Below the pieces are notes generated by a model. The model made no database searches and was not told the origin of the DNA. It worked only from the letters and a program-made list of their open reading frames with translations. From assembly GCA_910578935.1 (NCBI GenBank), contig CAJTSM010000013.1, positions 12,535 through 76,534 on the forward strand: a stretch of DNA of 64,000 bases. Direction: 5' to 3'. The translations under genes were made by a program, and so were the position numbers. Origin of the DNA: an uncultured Oscillibacter sp. GTDB taxonomy: Bacteria; Bacillota; Clostridia; Oscillospirales; Oscillospiraceae. This document shows positions 24,341-32,046 of this stretch, in pieces (position 1 is the first letter of the stretch; each line of letters starts with the position of its first letter).

Positions 24341-25183
24341 ATGAAATTTTGGAAGATGAACGGGGCCGGGAACGACTTCATCATCTTAAACAACCTGGAG
24401 GAACGTCTGCCGCTAGAGGCCCTGCCCCGGATCGCCCGGACACTGTGCGAGCGGCACATGTCCATTGGGGCCGACGGGCTGATGGTGGTGGAGGCGGCGG
24501 ACCAGGGCGGCGACTTTAAGATGCTGTTTTTCAACTCCGACGGCAGCGTGGGGGAAATGTGCGGCAACGGGGCCCGGTGCATCTGCCGCTACGGCTTTGA
24601 AAACGGCCTTGCAGGAGAGGCCCAGGCCGTGGAAACCACCGCAGGGACGGTGTTCGGCCGGCGGCTGGACCGGCGGCTTTACCGGGTCCGGCTCAACGAC
24701 CCAACCACCATTCAACTGGACCGCCCGGTGGAAGTGGACGGGGTGCGGTACGCCTGTTCTTACGTGGAGCTGGGAGAGCCCGGCCTGCCCCACGCGGTGG
24801 TCCCCTACCACAATCTTCAAAACGCCGACGAACATGAACTGCGGGAACTGGGGCGGAAGATCCGCTGGAACCCCGCCTTCCCCAAGGGGGCCAACGTGAA
24901 TTTCTACGACCTGACCGGGGAGGACCACTTCTTCGAGCGGACCTTCGAGCGGGGGGTGGAGGACTTCACTTACGCCTGCGGCACGGGCACCGGGTCCGTG
25001 GCCGCCGTGCTGACTCTTCAGGGAAAGGTCAGCGGCCACCAGGTTCGGGCGGACATGACCGGCGGAACGCTGTTCATCGACGCGGAGCGGGTCCACAGCC
25101 ACATTACGGAGCTGCTTCTCACCGGCCCCACCAACATCGTTTGTACAGGCGAAATCACGGATGAAGATTTGACCTGTCTATAA
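24341..25183 (+). CDS. dapF: Diaminopimelate epimerase
   Basis: 280 residues. Converts LL- to meso-diaminopimelate for lysine and peptidoglycan synthesis. The two catalytic cysteines are in M-C74-G-N-G-A-R and A-C213-G-T-G-T-G, the usual pseudo-symmetric pair. The start MKFWKMNGAGNDF is typical, and AAGGAGGAA precedes the ATG. Length is normal. It stands alone here rather than in a dap operon. Confidence 0.96.
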   Translation: MKFWKMNGAGNDFIILNNLEERLPLEALPRIARTLCERHMSIGADGLMVVEAADQGGDFKMLFFNSDGSVGEMCGNGARCICRYGFENGLAGEAQAVETTAGTVFGRRLDRRLYRVRLNDPTTIQLDRPVEVDGVRYACSYVELGEPGLPHAVVPYHNLQNADEHELRELGRKIRWNPAFPKGANVNFYDLTGEDHFFERTFERGVEDFTYACGTGTGSVAAVLTLQGKVSGHQVRADMTGGTLFIDAERVHSHITELLLTGPTNIVCTGEITDEDLTCL

Positions 25184-25371
25184 CGATTTTCAAAAATACT
25201 AACAGCAATCCGGCGAATACCGCCGGCACAAAACTGCGTCTTCTTCCTTGACAGCCGCCGGCCCACCCGCGCCGTCACCCTTGTTCTGTAGCGCTTGGGT
25301 CCGTCTCCTTTGCCGCCATTATTTCTGAGGATTGCGATCATTTCTGTGTGCGAAAAAGCAGGAGGAACATT

Positions 25372-26646
25372 ATGGAAAAGAAGTCCATCGCGAAAAACTA
25401 CGCCTTTTTGGCCATCATGCTGGGAGCCATGATCCTGGGAGCCATCCTGGGCTGGGCCTGGCCCGCCCAGGTGGACGGGGACGGAAACATTCTCTCCGGC
25501 ACCGGGGCCACGGTACTCAAGCCCCTGGGCACCGTGTTCATCAACATGATGTTCTGCGTCGTCGTCCCCATGGTTTTCGCCTCCATCTCCAGCGCCGTGG
25601 CGAATATGGAGAGCCGGAAGCGGGCGGGGAAGATCATGGGCGTCACCGTGGGGACCTTCGTGGTCACCGGGGCCATCGCCGCCGTCATCATGTACCTGCT
25701 GATGATCGTCTTTCCGCCGGTGCCCGCCGCCTGGACGAATCTGGCCGCGGAGGAGATGGGCGAGTACGCCACGCTGCCGGATATGATCGTCAACTTCTTC
25801 ACCGCCAGCGACTTTAGCGGCCTTTTGACCCGCCGGGCCATGCTGCCTCTGATCGTCTTCTCCCTGCTCTTCGGCTTCGCCGTGAACCTCAACGGCGGCA
25901 AGGAGACTCCCGTGGGCAAGTTCCTGGACGATTTGGCCGGGGTCATGCTGAAGTTCGTGAAGATCATCACTTACTACGCCCCCATCGCCTTCTTCGGCTT
26001 CTTCGCCGACCTCGTCGCCACCTACGGCCCCCAGATTACGGAGAACTACGCCCGGGCTCTGGCGGTGTACTATCCTCTCTGCTTTATCTATATCTTCACC
26101 GCCTGGCCCCTCTTCGCCTGGTTCGGCGGCGGCAAAAGCGCCGTCGGCGTCATGTTCCGGCACATCACCAAGCCCGCCGTGGTGTCTCTTGGCACCTGCT
26201 CCTCCGTCGCCACCATCCCCACAAACATGGAAGAGGCTGCGGACACCGGCATCCGCAAAGACGTGGCGGACATGGTGCTGCCCCTGGGGGCCACCATGCA
26301 CATGGACGGGTCCTGTTTCTCCTGCGTGCTGAAGATCGCCTTTGTACTGGGGGTCTTCGGCCAGCGGCTGGACTTGGGAATGCTGATCCCGGTGGTGCTG
26401 GTGGCCGTCCTCAGTTCCGTGGGCATGAGCGGCGTTCCCGGCGGCGGGTACATCGGCGAGTACATCATCTGCTCCATCTTTTTCCCCGCCCAGATGGAGA
26501 TTGCCTTCCCCATCCTGGTGGTCATCGGCAATTTGGTGGACCCCCCGGCAACCATGATCAACGCTGCCGGAGACTACGTGACCTGCTTCATCGTCTCCCG
26601 CTTCGTGGACGGGAAGGATTGGCTCCAAAAGCAGCTCCAGAAATAA
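25372..26646 (+). CDS. Dicarboxylate/amino acid:cation symporter (DAACS family)
   Basis: 424 residues with about eight helices and two re-entrant loops of the GltP/SstT fold. The serine-rich motif SLGTCSSVATIPTN (near 277) and LPLGATMHMDGSC are the family substrate and sodium sites. It imports glutamate, aspartate, serine or a C4-dicarboxylate with sodium or protons; which one is not clear. The ATG at 25372 has AGGAGG upstream. A strong terminator follows at 26668. The gap 25184-25371 shows no obvious riboswitch. Confidence 0.9.
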   Translation: MEKKSIAKNYAFLAIMLGAMILGAILGWAWPAQVDGDGNILSGTGATVLKPLGTVFINMMFCVVVPMVFASISSAVANMESRKRAGKIMGVTVGTFVVTGAIAAVIMYLLMIVFPPVPAAWTNLAAEEMGEYATLPDMIVNFFTASDFSGLLTRRAMLPLIVFSLLFGFAVNLNGGKETPVGKFLDDLAGVMLKFVKIITYYAPIAFFGFFADLVATYGPQITENYARALAVYYPLCFIYIFTAWPLFAWFGGGKSAVGVMFRHITKPAVVSLGTCSSVATIPTNMEEAADTGIRKDVADMVLPLGATMHMDGSCFSCVLKIAFVLGVFGQRLDLGMLIPVVLVAVLSSVGMSGVPGGGYIGEYIICSIFFPAQMEIAFPILVVIGNLVDPPATMINAAGDYVTCFIVSRFVDGKDWLQKQLQK

Positions 26647-26667
26647 GCAACCCAGGAACGGACCTCA

Positions 26668-26705
26668 GGGCCAATGGGGAGGGGCTCCCCATTGGCCCCT
26701 TTTTC
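26668..26705 (+). terminator. Rho-independent terminator of the symporter gene
   Basis: A 14-bp perfect stem (GGGCCAATGGGGAG and complement) with a 3-base loop, followed by CTTTTT, 21 bases after the stop. Confidence 0.9.
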
Positions 26706-26726
26706 CACGGAGGCCCGTTCATAGAA

Positions 26727-26758
26727 ACAACCCCCGCCGGGCATCCGGCGGGGGTTGT
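26727..26758 (-). terminator. Terminator of the leftward gene at 26768
   Basis: A 14-bp stem (ACAACCCCCGCCGG and complement) with a 4-base loop. On the minus strand it is followed by TTTCTAT. It lies 9 bases past the stop of the 26768 gene. Confidence 0.8.
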
Positions 26759-26767
26759 CAATTTGTT

Positions 26768-27658
26768 CTATTGGGCCCCTGCGTCCAAGATGGTGTCAAA
26801 GAGCTCGTCAATGGCCTCCTGAACGCTCTTCCCAAACTCCAGGGCCAGGCTGTCGCTGAAGGCCCCGGCGGACTCCAGGGTCATCTGCTTGAGCTCCGCC
26901 CAGCTGACCTTCATCCCGGAAGCGGCGCTCTGGACCGCGCGGAACTGGCCGGGACTGTAAAATCCCAGCACCGGAAAGTGTTCGGAGCCCGTAGCAACCC
27001 GGCACACGGTCTTTCGCATGGCGAACATCGCGTCGCCAATGGCATAGTCAATGGCCTCCAGGCTATGTTTCGTCGCGTCTCTTATGTTACTCCACTCATA
27101 CAGCGCGTCAAAGCGGTCCGCTATGGTTCCGCCCTGGTGCCGTTTGAAGATGGCGGCTACCATCTCCTCGTCCGTCATGCCGCTGTAGTAGGCCTCCTTG
27201 TGCAGCTTATAGACCTTGGTAAGCCCGGCGGTGGAGCATTCGCGGGACCATTCGTCGCAAATCCGCTCCGGCAGGGTCTTTCTGTGATTCGCCTGGTCCA
27301 CGGGGTTTTCAAAATAAATCCCCGCAGGCCCATAGAGTCCGCCCATGTAGGACCCCCGGTGGGGAAACGCCGCTTCAAACCGGTCGTTCATCAGCTTGTA
27401 TTTCTCCACGTCCGTCATGCCGCCCCAGTCCGTGGCGTCATGGAGGGTGGCCAGGGCGGAGAGCTTCTGCCGGTCCGTCATCTTAGAGAAGTTGGGCAGG
27501 TCCGGCGTTCTCGCCGCCTGTTCCGCCCGCTCCTCCTTCGTCAGCACCGATTGAAACGTGTCCGTCCGGGCAGGGGCGGCGGTTTTCTTGGCCGCCGCCG
27601 GGGCGGTCCGCTGGGTGGAAATAGGGGTCTGCCTCCGGAGTCCTTGGATTCCTTCCAT
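26768..27658 (-). CDS. Hypothetical protein with a disordered N-terminus
   Basis: 296 residues, not recognised. Residues 1-50 are rich in Ala, Thr, Pro and Lys and look disordered. The rest looks globular and helical with several Trp/Tyr-rich segments (for example MGGLYGPAGIYFENP near 105). The repeated pattern MTDxQK/MTDVEK/MTDEEM near 60, 80 and 160 could mark short internal repeats. There is no signal peptide or membrane helix. The ribosome-binding site is weak. A terminator follows. No neighbour suggests a role. Confidence 0.7.
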   Translation of the reverse strand: MEGIQGLRRQTPISTQRTAPAAAKKTAAPARTDTFQSVLTKEERAEQAARTPDLPNFSKMTDRQKLSALATLHDATDWGGMTDVEKYKLMNDRFEAAFPHRGSYMGGLYGPAGIYFENPVDQANHRKTLPERICDEWSRECSTAGLTKVYKLHKEAYYSGMTDEEMVAAIFKRHQGGTIADRFDALYEWSNIRDATKHSLEAIDYAIGDAMFAMRKTVCRVATGSEHFPVLGFYSPGQFRAVQSAASGMKVSWAELKQMTLESAGAFSDSLALEFGKSVQEAIDELFDTILDAGAQ

Positions 27659-27852
27659 ACTTCACATCTTCTTTCCTAATTGTCTGTATTTCACGGGGAA
27701 GGGGGCGGACCCACAGATCCGCCTCTTTTCTGGAACCGCCCTGTTTCCATCTGCGGTCCGGAACATCTCTATATATTTAGATCGGCGCTCTTCCGCCGTT
27801 TCTTTACCCCGCCGGATATTTTTCCGTCCCCAGCCCTCCTTTCCCTCCACGG

Positions 27853-27884
27853 AAAAAGGCCCCCCGGCGTTCTTCCGGAGGGCC
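27853..27884 (-). terminator. Terminator of the aldo/keto reductase gene
   Basis: On the minus strand a GC stem (GGCCCTCCGG with CCGGGGGGCC, one G-T pair) is followed by TTTTTCC. It begins 12 bases past the stop at 27896. The gap 27659-27852 has no gene. Confidence 0.75.
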
Positions 27885-27895
27885 CTCAGAGGGGG

Positions 27896-28924
27896 TCAGG
27901 CGTCGTTATGGTGCGCTTCGTAGAAGGCGTCGTAATCCTTCAGCATCTCCACCAGGAGGTTCGGGGTGTCCAGCCCGTAGGGGCAGCGGCTCTTGCAGGC
28001 GTCGCAGTGGACGCAGTTTTCGATCTGGTGCATCTTCTCATGCCAGGCGTCCGTCATATACTGCTGATACGGCGAGCGGCGCAGCAGGGCGGACATCCGG
28101 GCCGCCTGGGGGATGTCGATGCCGGCGGCGCAGGGCAGGCAGTAGCCGCAGGAGCGGCAAAAGCTTCCCACCAGCTCCTTGCGGTCCGCCTCTATGACGG
28201 CCTGAAGCTCGGGGGTCATGCGGGGGTCCCGCTCGCTGAGTTCCAGCCACTGGTCCAGCTCCCACTCGTGCTGGATGCCCCAGATAGGGACGACGTTGGG
28301 GAACTCCCGCATGAAGGCGTAACAGGCCTCGGCATTGTTCAAAAGCCCGCCGGAGAGGCCCTTCATGGCGATATAGCCCATGTCGGCCTTGGCGCAGTCC
28401 CGGACCAGGCCCAGCTCCTTCTCGGTGGTCAGGTAGCAGAAGGGGAATTGGAGAGTTTCAAAATTTCCGGATTCGATGGCCTCCCGGGCGATGAACAGCC
28501 GGTGGTTCGTAATGCCGATGTGCCGGATGTACCCCCTTTGCTGCATCTCCAAGGCGGCGGCGAAGGGCCCGTCCGGATCGTTGATATCCGGCAGCTTGGC
28601 GGGGTTGTGGAACTGGAAGAGGTCAATGTAGTCCGTTTTCAAGGCCCGGAGGCTCTGCTCAATATGGGCAAGCACCGTCTTTTTGTCCCCGCCGCCGCTC
28701 TTGGTGGAGATGACCACATTCTGCCGCACGCCCTCCAGGGCCTCTCCCAGCTTTTCCTCGCTGTCGGTGTACATGTTGGCGGTGTCGAAATAGTTGATCC
28801 CGGCCTCGTAAGCCCGGCGGACCAGCTTCACCGCGTCCGCCTTGGAAATCCGCTGGATGGGCAGGGCGCCGAAGGCCGTTTTGGTGACCATCAGCTCCGT
28901 CCGCCCCAGTCTGACTTTTTCCAT
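27896..28924 (-). CDS. Aldo/keto reductase with C-terminal 4Fe-4S domain
   Basis: 342 residues. An AKR barrel (about 1-270) with GINYFDTANMYTDSEEKLG (catalytic Asp/Tyr region) and ISTKSGGG (catalytic Lys) is fused to a ferredoxin-like C-terminus with CRSCGYCLPC and CVHCDACKSRCPYG, eight cysteines for two 4Fe-4S clusters. It probably reduces aldehydes or ketones with electrons from NAD(P)H or ferredoxin; the substrate is unknown. The ATG at 28924 has GGGAGG; the longer start at 28945 has none. Common in anaerobic Clostridia. Confidence 0.92.
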   Translation of the reverse strand: MEKVRLGRTELMVTKTAFGALPIQRISKADAVKLVRRAYEAGINYFDTANMYTDSEEKLGEALEGVRQNVVISTKSGGGDKKTVLAHIEQSLRALKTDYIDLFQFHNPAKLPDINDPDGPFAAALEMQQRGYIRHIGITNHRLFIAREAIESGNFETLQFPFCYLTTEKELGLVRDCAKADMGYIAMKGLSGGLLNNAEACYAFMREFPNVVPIWGIQHEWELDQWLELSERDPRMTPELQAVIEADRKELVGSFCRSCGYCLPCAAGIDIPQAARMSALLRRSPYQQYMTDAWHEKMHQIENCVHCDACKSRCPYGLDTPNLLVEMLKDYDAFYEAHHNDA

Positions 28925-28977
28925 AGAATCCTCCCGATTTGTCACGGGGCCAGGGACAAAAGCCCCCGGCCCCCATA

Positions 28978-29046
28978 GTTTATGTATCTCACCAAGATTT
29001 GGCTCCGCAAAATCAAGTGCCGCTGCACTCTCTCGAGAAACCTAAC
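28978..29046 (-). repeat. 3'-UTR repeat R4 downstream of pfkA
   Basis: Directly after the pfkA stop, the minus strand reads GAGTTAGGTTTCTCGAGAG and then CACTTGATTTTGCGGAGCC. It is the counterpart of the block after metQ at 6836-6890. Confidence 0.55.
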
Positions 29047-30057
29047 TCAGAAGTCGGGGCCGCAGCTGTTGGTCAGAGCCTCCAGAATCTGGTAGCGGTC
29101 CATCTGAAAGGTCTTGGTCATAGCCAGGGCCTCTTCCATCTCAATATCCGTCAGGCTGCCGTTTTGGATGCCGATAATGGAGTTGCCCGCACCCTCGGCC
29201 AGAACCTTCACCGCCTCATAACCCATGCGGCTGGCGGTTTCCCGGTCCCGGGCGGAGGGGGAGCCGCCCCGCTGAATGTGGCCCAGGACCGTCACTCGGG
29301 GGTCGATGCCCAGCTCGTCGTGAATGCGCTGGCTGATCTCGATGGCGCTGCCCGCGCCCTCGGCCACCACCACCATGTAGTGGGTGGTGCCCGCCAGGCG
29401 GGCCCGGCGGATCTTCTCCACAATGTCCTTTTCAAAGTCGGGCTCCCGCTCGGGGATCAGCACGGCGGTGGCGCCCACGGAGATGCCGACGTACAGGGCC
29501 AGATACCCCGCGTGGCGGCCCATGACCTCCACCACGGAGCAGCGCTCGTGGGACTGCATGGTGTCCCGGAGCTTATCGATGCACTCGATGGCCGTGTTGC
29601 AGGCGGAGTCGAATCCGATCGTGTAGTGGGAGCAGCCGATGTCGTTGTCAATGGTGGCGGGGATGCCCACCACCCGGAGGTCCATGCCGTCCTTGGCAGC
29701 CTGACGGGAAATAGCCAGAGCCCCCCGGAAGGTACCGTCGCCGCCGATGGCCACAATGCCGTCCAGGCCCAGCAGGCGGCAGGTGGCCAGGGCCTTGGCC
29801 CGTCCGGCCTCCTCCATGAACTCCAGGCTCCGGGCGGTGTAGAGCATGGTGCCGCCCTTGTTGATGATGTGGCTGACGCTGGAGGAGTTCAGCGGGACAA
29901 AATCGCTGGTGATGAGGCCGTTCCAGCCCCGGCGGATGCCGATGCAGCCGATGCCCCGGGCGATGGAGGCCCGGACCACCGCCCGCACCGCCGCGTTCAT
30001 GCCCGGCGCGTCGCCGCCGCTGGTAAGGACGCCGATTCTCTTTACCTTCTTTTCCAT
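29047..30057 (-). CDS. pfkA: 6-phosphofructokinase
   Basis: 336 residues. Phosphorylates fructose 6-phosphate in glycolysis. The nucleotide loop GVLTSGGDAPGMNA (9-22), GGDGT (105-109, Gly at the position that favours ATP over pyrophosphate) and catalytic TIDND (135-139) are present, as is MGRHAGYLAL. The ATG at 30057 has AGGAGG. Length is slightly above the 319-residue Bacillus type. Single gene; pyruvate kinase is not adjacent. Confidence 0.96.
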   Translation of the reverse strand: MEKKVKRIGVLTSGGDAPGMNAAVRAVVRASIARGIGCIGIRRGWNGLITSDFVPLNSSSVSHIINKGGTMLYTARSLEFMEEAGRAKALATCRLLGLDGIVAIGGDGTFRGALAISRQAAKDGMDLRVVGIPATIDNDIGCSHYTIGFDSACNTAIECIDKLRDTMQSHERCSVVEVMGRHAGYLALYVGISVGATAVLIPEREPDFEKDIVEKIRRARLAGTTHYMVVVAEGAGSAIEISQRIHDELGIDPRVTVLGHIQRGGSPSARDRETASRMGYEAVKVLAEGAGNSIIGIQNGSLTDIEMEEALAMTKTFQMDRYQILEALTNSCGPDF

Positions 30058-30268
30058 AAGAAAACCCTCCTGACGATTTTCCACCGGCCCGGACCCGAGC
30101 CGATTTTTTCCTGTATATCATGATACCGCCGCCGGGGCGGGATGTCAAGAAAAAGGGCGGGCACGCAGGCCCGCCCCTGTAGAAATCTGTCACCCTTTTG
30201 TTACCCCTTTCCGTCCAGGGAGCTGGTATACTGGCTTTGTAAACATCCATTGGAAGGAGGGCCGTTCC

Positions 30269-31186
30269 ATGCGGCGGGCACTGATCTTACTGCTGGCCCT
30301 GTTGGTTTTATCCGCCTGCGCCGCCCCGGCGGAGGGGACGGGGGAAATCCCGCCGTCCCGGGAGATCCCGGCGGACCCCGCCCCGGTGGAACCTGCCCCG
30401 GAGACAGAGGTCCCCATGGAGGAGGTCCCCTCGGAGGACTATGCGCTTTTGACCCTGGAGGCCCCCCTGGCGGACGGGCGGACCCTCACACTGGAGGCCG
30501 TGGGAAAGCGGGTGGACGAATACAGCGCCGGCGTCCGGGAGGTCCGGGTCTGGAACGGGAAGGAGCTTTTGCAGACGGTCCGGGCTCAGGAGGCTGTCGA
30601 ACACTTCTGGGGGGACAGCGACGGGGGAACTGCCAGCGAGTACACCACCTGCTGGTCCCCGGAGGAGAGCATGGAGGTCCTGGACCTGAACTTCGACGGG
30701 AACACGGACTTCGGCCTGTTCGGCTGGCCGGCCAACAACACGATTCCCTATTACTATTGGATGTGGGACGCGGAAGCGGAACAGTACCAATACGCCTTCG
30801 TCCTGCAAGGCGTCTCCGCCGATTCGGACAAGCGGGAATTGAAATCGGTCTTCCGCCTGTCGGCTGTGGAGTATGAAACGGATTATTACAGGCCGGATGA
30901 AACCGGGGCTTTGGATCTGGCGCGGACGGAGATCGACAACTGGGAGGCCGGCGGCCTGGACGGCCGGCCCGCCTCCGAAACCTGGGTCCCCGGTCCGGGC
31001 CAGCGGTTCAGGCCGGGCGCGCCGGACTGGAGCTATCACGACCTGACGCTCGTCCGCCGGGAGCTGCCCGTCCGGGAGTCTCATGACGGCGGCACGATTT
31101 CCAACTACACGGAAATCTGGGAGCTTATAGACGGCGAATTACAACAGACCAGCCGGGAGGAGTTTTTCTATGAAGACCAATCATGA
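30269..31186 (+). CDS. Hypothetical lipoprotein with an EF-hand-like segment
   Basis: 305 residues. The signal peptide ends in the lipobox VLSAC (about 14-18). A Pro/Glu-rich linker (20-55) leads to a globular domain with DLNFDGNTDFGLFG (around 145), a calcium-loop-like D-x-N-x-D-G-x-x-D sequence found in extracellular FG-GAP or XAC2610-type domains. AAGGAGGG precedes the ATG. An extended -10 (TGGTATACT, about 30223-30231) lies upstream. The last 17 bases overlap the next gene. Function unknown; it is probably exported and anchored. Confidence 0.75.
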   Translation: MRRALILLLALLVLSACAAPAEGTGEIPPSREIPADPAPVEPAPETEVPMEEVPSEDYALLTLEAPLADGRTLTLEAVGKRVDEYSAGVREVRVWNGKELLQTVRAQEAVEHFWGDSDGGTASEYTTCWSPEESMEVLDLNFDGNTDFGLFGWPANNTIPYYYWMWDAEAEQYQYAFVLQGVSADSDKRELKSVFRLSAVEYETDYYRPDETGALDLARTEIDNWEAGGLDGRPASETWVPGPGQRFRPGAPDWSYHDLTLVRRELPVRESHDGGTISNYTEIWELIDGELQQTSREEFFYEDQS

Positions 31187-31526
31187 CCTGCGCCTGGCCG
31201 TCACCCTCCGCCTTCTGGACGGGGAGGGACAGCGGCGCTTCGGCCCCGGCGTAGCGGCCCTTTTGACGGGGGTCCGGGAAAAGCGTTCTCTCCGGGCGGC
31301 GGCGGGGGCCATGGGCATGGCCTATTCCAAGGCCTGGCGGATTATCCGCACCGCCGAAGAGGCCCTGGACTGCAAGCTGCTGGACTCCACCATCGGGGGC
31401 CGCCACGGCGGCGGAGCGGTGCTGACAGAGGAGGCGGAGCGGCTGCTCACGGCCTACCAGGCTCTCCGGGATGAGGTGTCCGCCTTCGCTCAGCAGCGGT
31501 TTCAAGAACATTTTCGGGACCTTTGA
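31170..31526 (+). CDS. ModE/LysR-type winged-helix regulator, DNA-binding domain only
   Basis: 118 residues. Contains a winged helix like the N-terminal domain of ModE and LysR proteins: ALLTGVREKRSLRAAAGAMGMAYSKAWRIIRTAEEALDCKLLDS, then a GGxxGGGAxLTxEAxxLLxxY wing typical of ModE-N. No effector or molybdate-binding domain follows, so it is a stand-alone DNA-binding domain, as is common in Clostridia. It overlaps the lipoprotein gene and may be co-transcribed with it. Targets unknown; molybdenum genes are absent. Confidence 0.85.
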   Translation: MKTNHDLRLAVTLRLLDGEGQRRFGPGVAALLTGVREKRSLRAAAGAMGMAYSKAWRIIRTAEEALDCKLLDSTIGGRHGGGAVLTEEAERLLTAYQALRDEVSAFAQQRFQEHFRDL

Positions 31527-31579
31527 GGGGCCCTGCGCATAGGATGGAATACATCCGAATGTGATAGGAGGTCCTTATT

Positions 31580-31852
31580 ATGGAACCTGTTTGTAATGAG
31601 TGCGCCCAGAGCGCGGAGTGCCGGGAGCCCGTCACCATGAATGCCCGCATCCTGCGGGTGAACTGCTGCGACCTGCTGGTGTGCGACCTGTGCGGTTGCC
31701 AGGAGGTGCTGGTCCATACCAACGACGCCTGCTGCTTCCGGCCTGGCGAGTGCGTCTGCATCCAGTACAGCGGCGCGATGACCATGAGCCTCCCGCCCCA
31801 GATCAGCGCGGACTGCGTCAAGCGCATCCCTTGCGGAGGGTGCTGCTGCTGA
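31580..31852 (+). CDS. Cysteine-rich small protein (17 Cys in 90 residues)
   Basis: 90 residues, not recognised. Seventeen cysteines occur in pairs and CxxC-like spacings (C5xxC8, C29C30, C35xxC38xC40, C51C52, C58xC60, C85xxC88CC). This suggests binding of several metal ions or an iron-sulfur cluster, but no known finger is matched. There is no signal peptide. A good GGAGG site precedes the ATG. It lies 53 bases after the ModE-like gene on the same strand. Metal handling or redox function is only inferred from the cysteine content. Confidence 0.7.
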   Translation: MEPVCNECAQSAECREPVTMNARILRVNCCDLLVCDLCGCQEVLVHTNDACCFRPGECVCIQYSGAMTMSLPPQISADCVKRIPCGGCCC

Positions 31853-31859
31853 CACTCTC

Positions 31860-32040
31860 TTGAAAGATATGGGGCCTCTTGGCGGCCTTGCCCTATAGAG
31901 GCCCCGTATACCTGGAGAGTAAAGTATCCCAAAAACCTTCGCCCGCGCCGACAGTCCGGTAATAAGCCAGGCCGAAGCGGCGGCAACGCGGATATGCTTT
32001 TGGGAAACACACAAGCGCCGGAGGTTTGTCCTCCGGCGCT
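31860..32040. other. Structured intergenic region with nested inverted repeats
   Basis: Between the Cys-rich gene and pcrA there are three inverted repeats: GGGGCCTC/GAGGCCCC (31871-31905), an 8-bp pair TCCCAAAA/TTTTGGGA (31928-31935 and 31998-32005) enclosing CCGCG/CGCGG, and a terminator-like stem GCGCCGGAGG/CCTCCGGCGC (about 32014-32039). The minus strand also holds a 39-codon frame (32012-31893, GTG start, stop inside the first stem). It reads like protein but has no free ribosome-binding site. Confidence 0.5.
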
Positions 32041-32046
32041 TTCCGA

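Noticed and set aside
31502..32014. 170-codon minus-strand frame over the Cys-rich gene
   Set aside because: It is antisense to the Cys-rich gene, which has a good ribosome-binding site and a coherent cysteine pattern; only the short 39-codon frame in another register is kept as a question.
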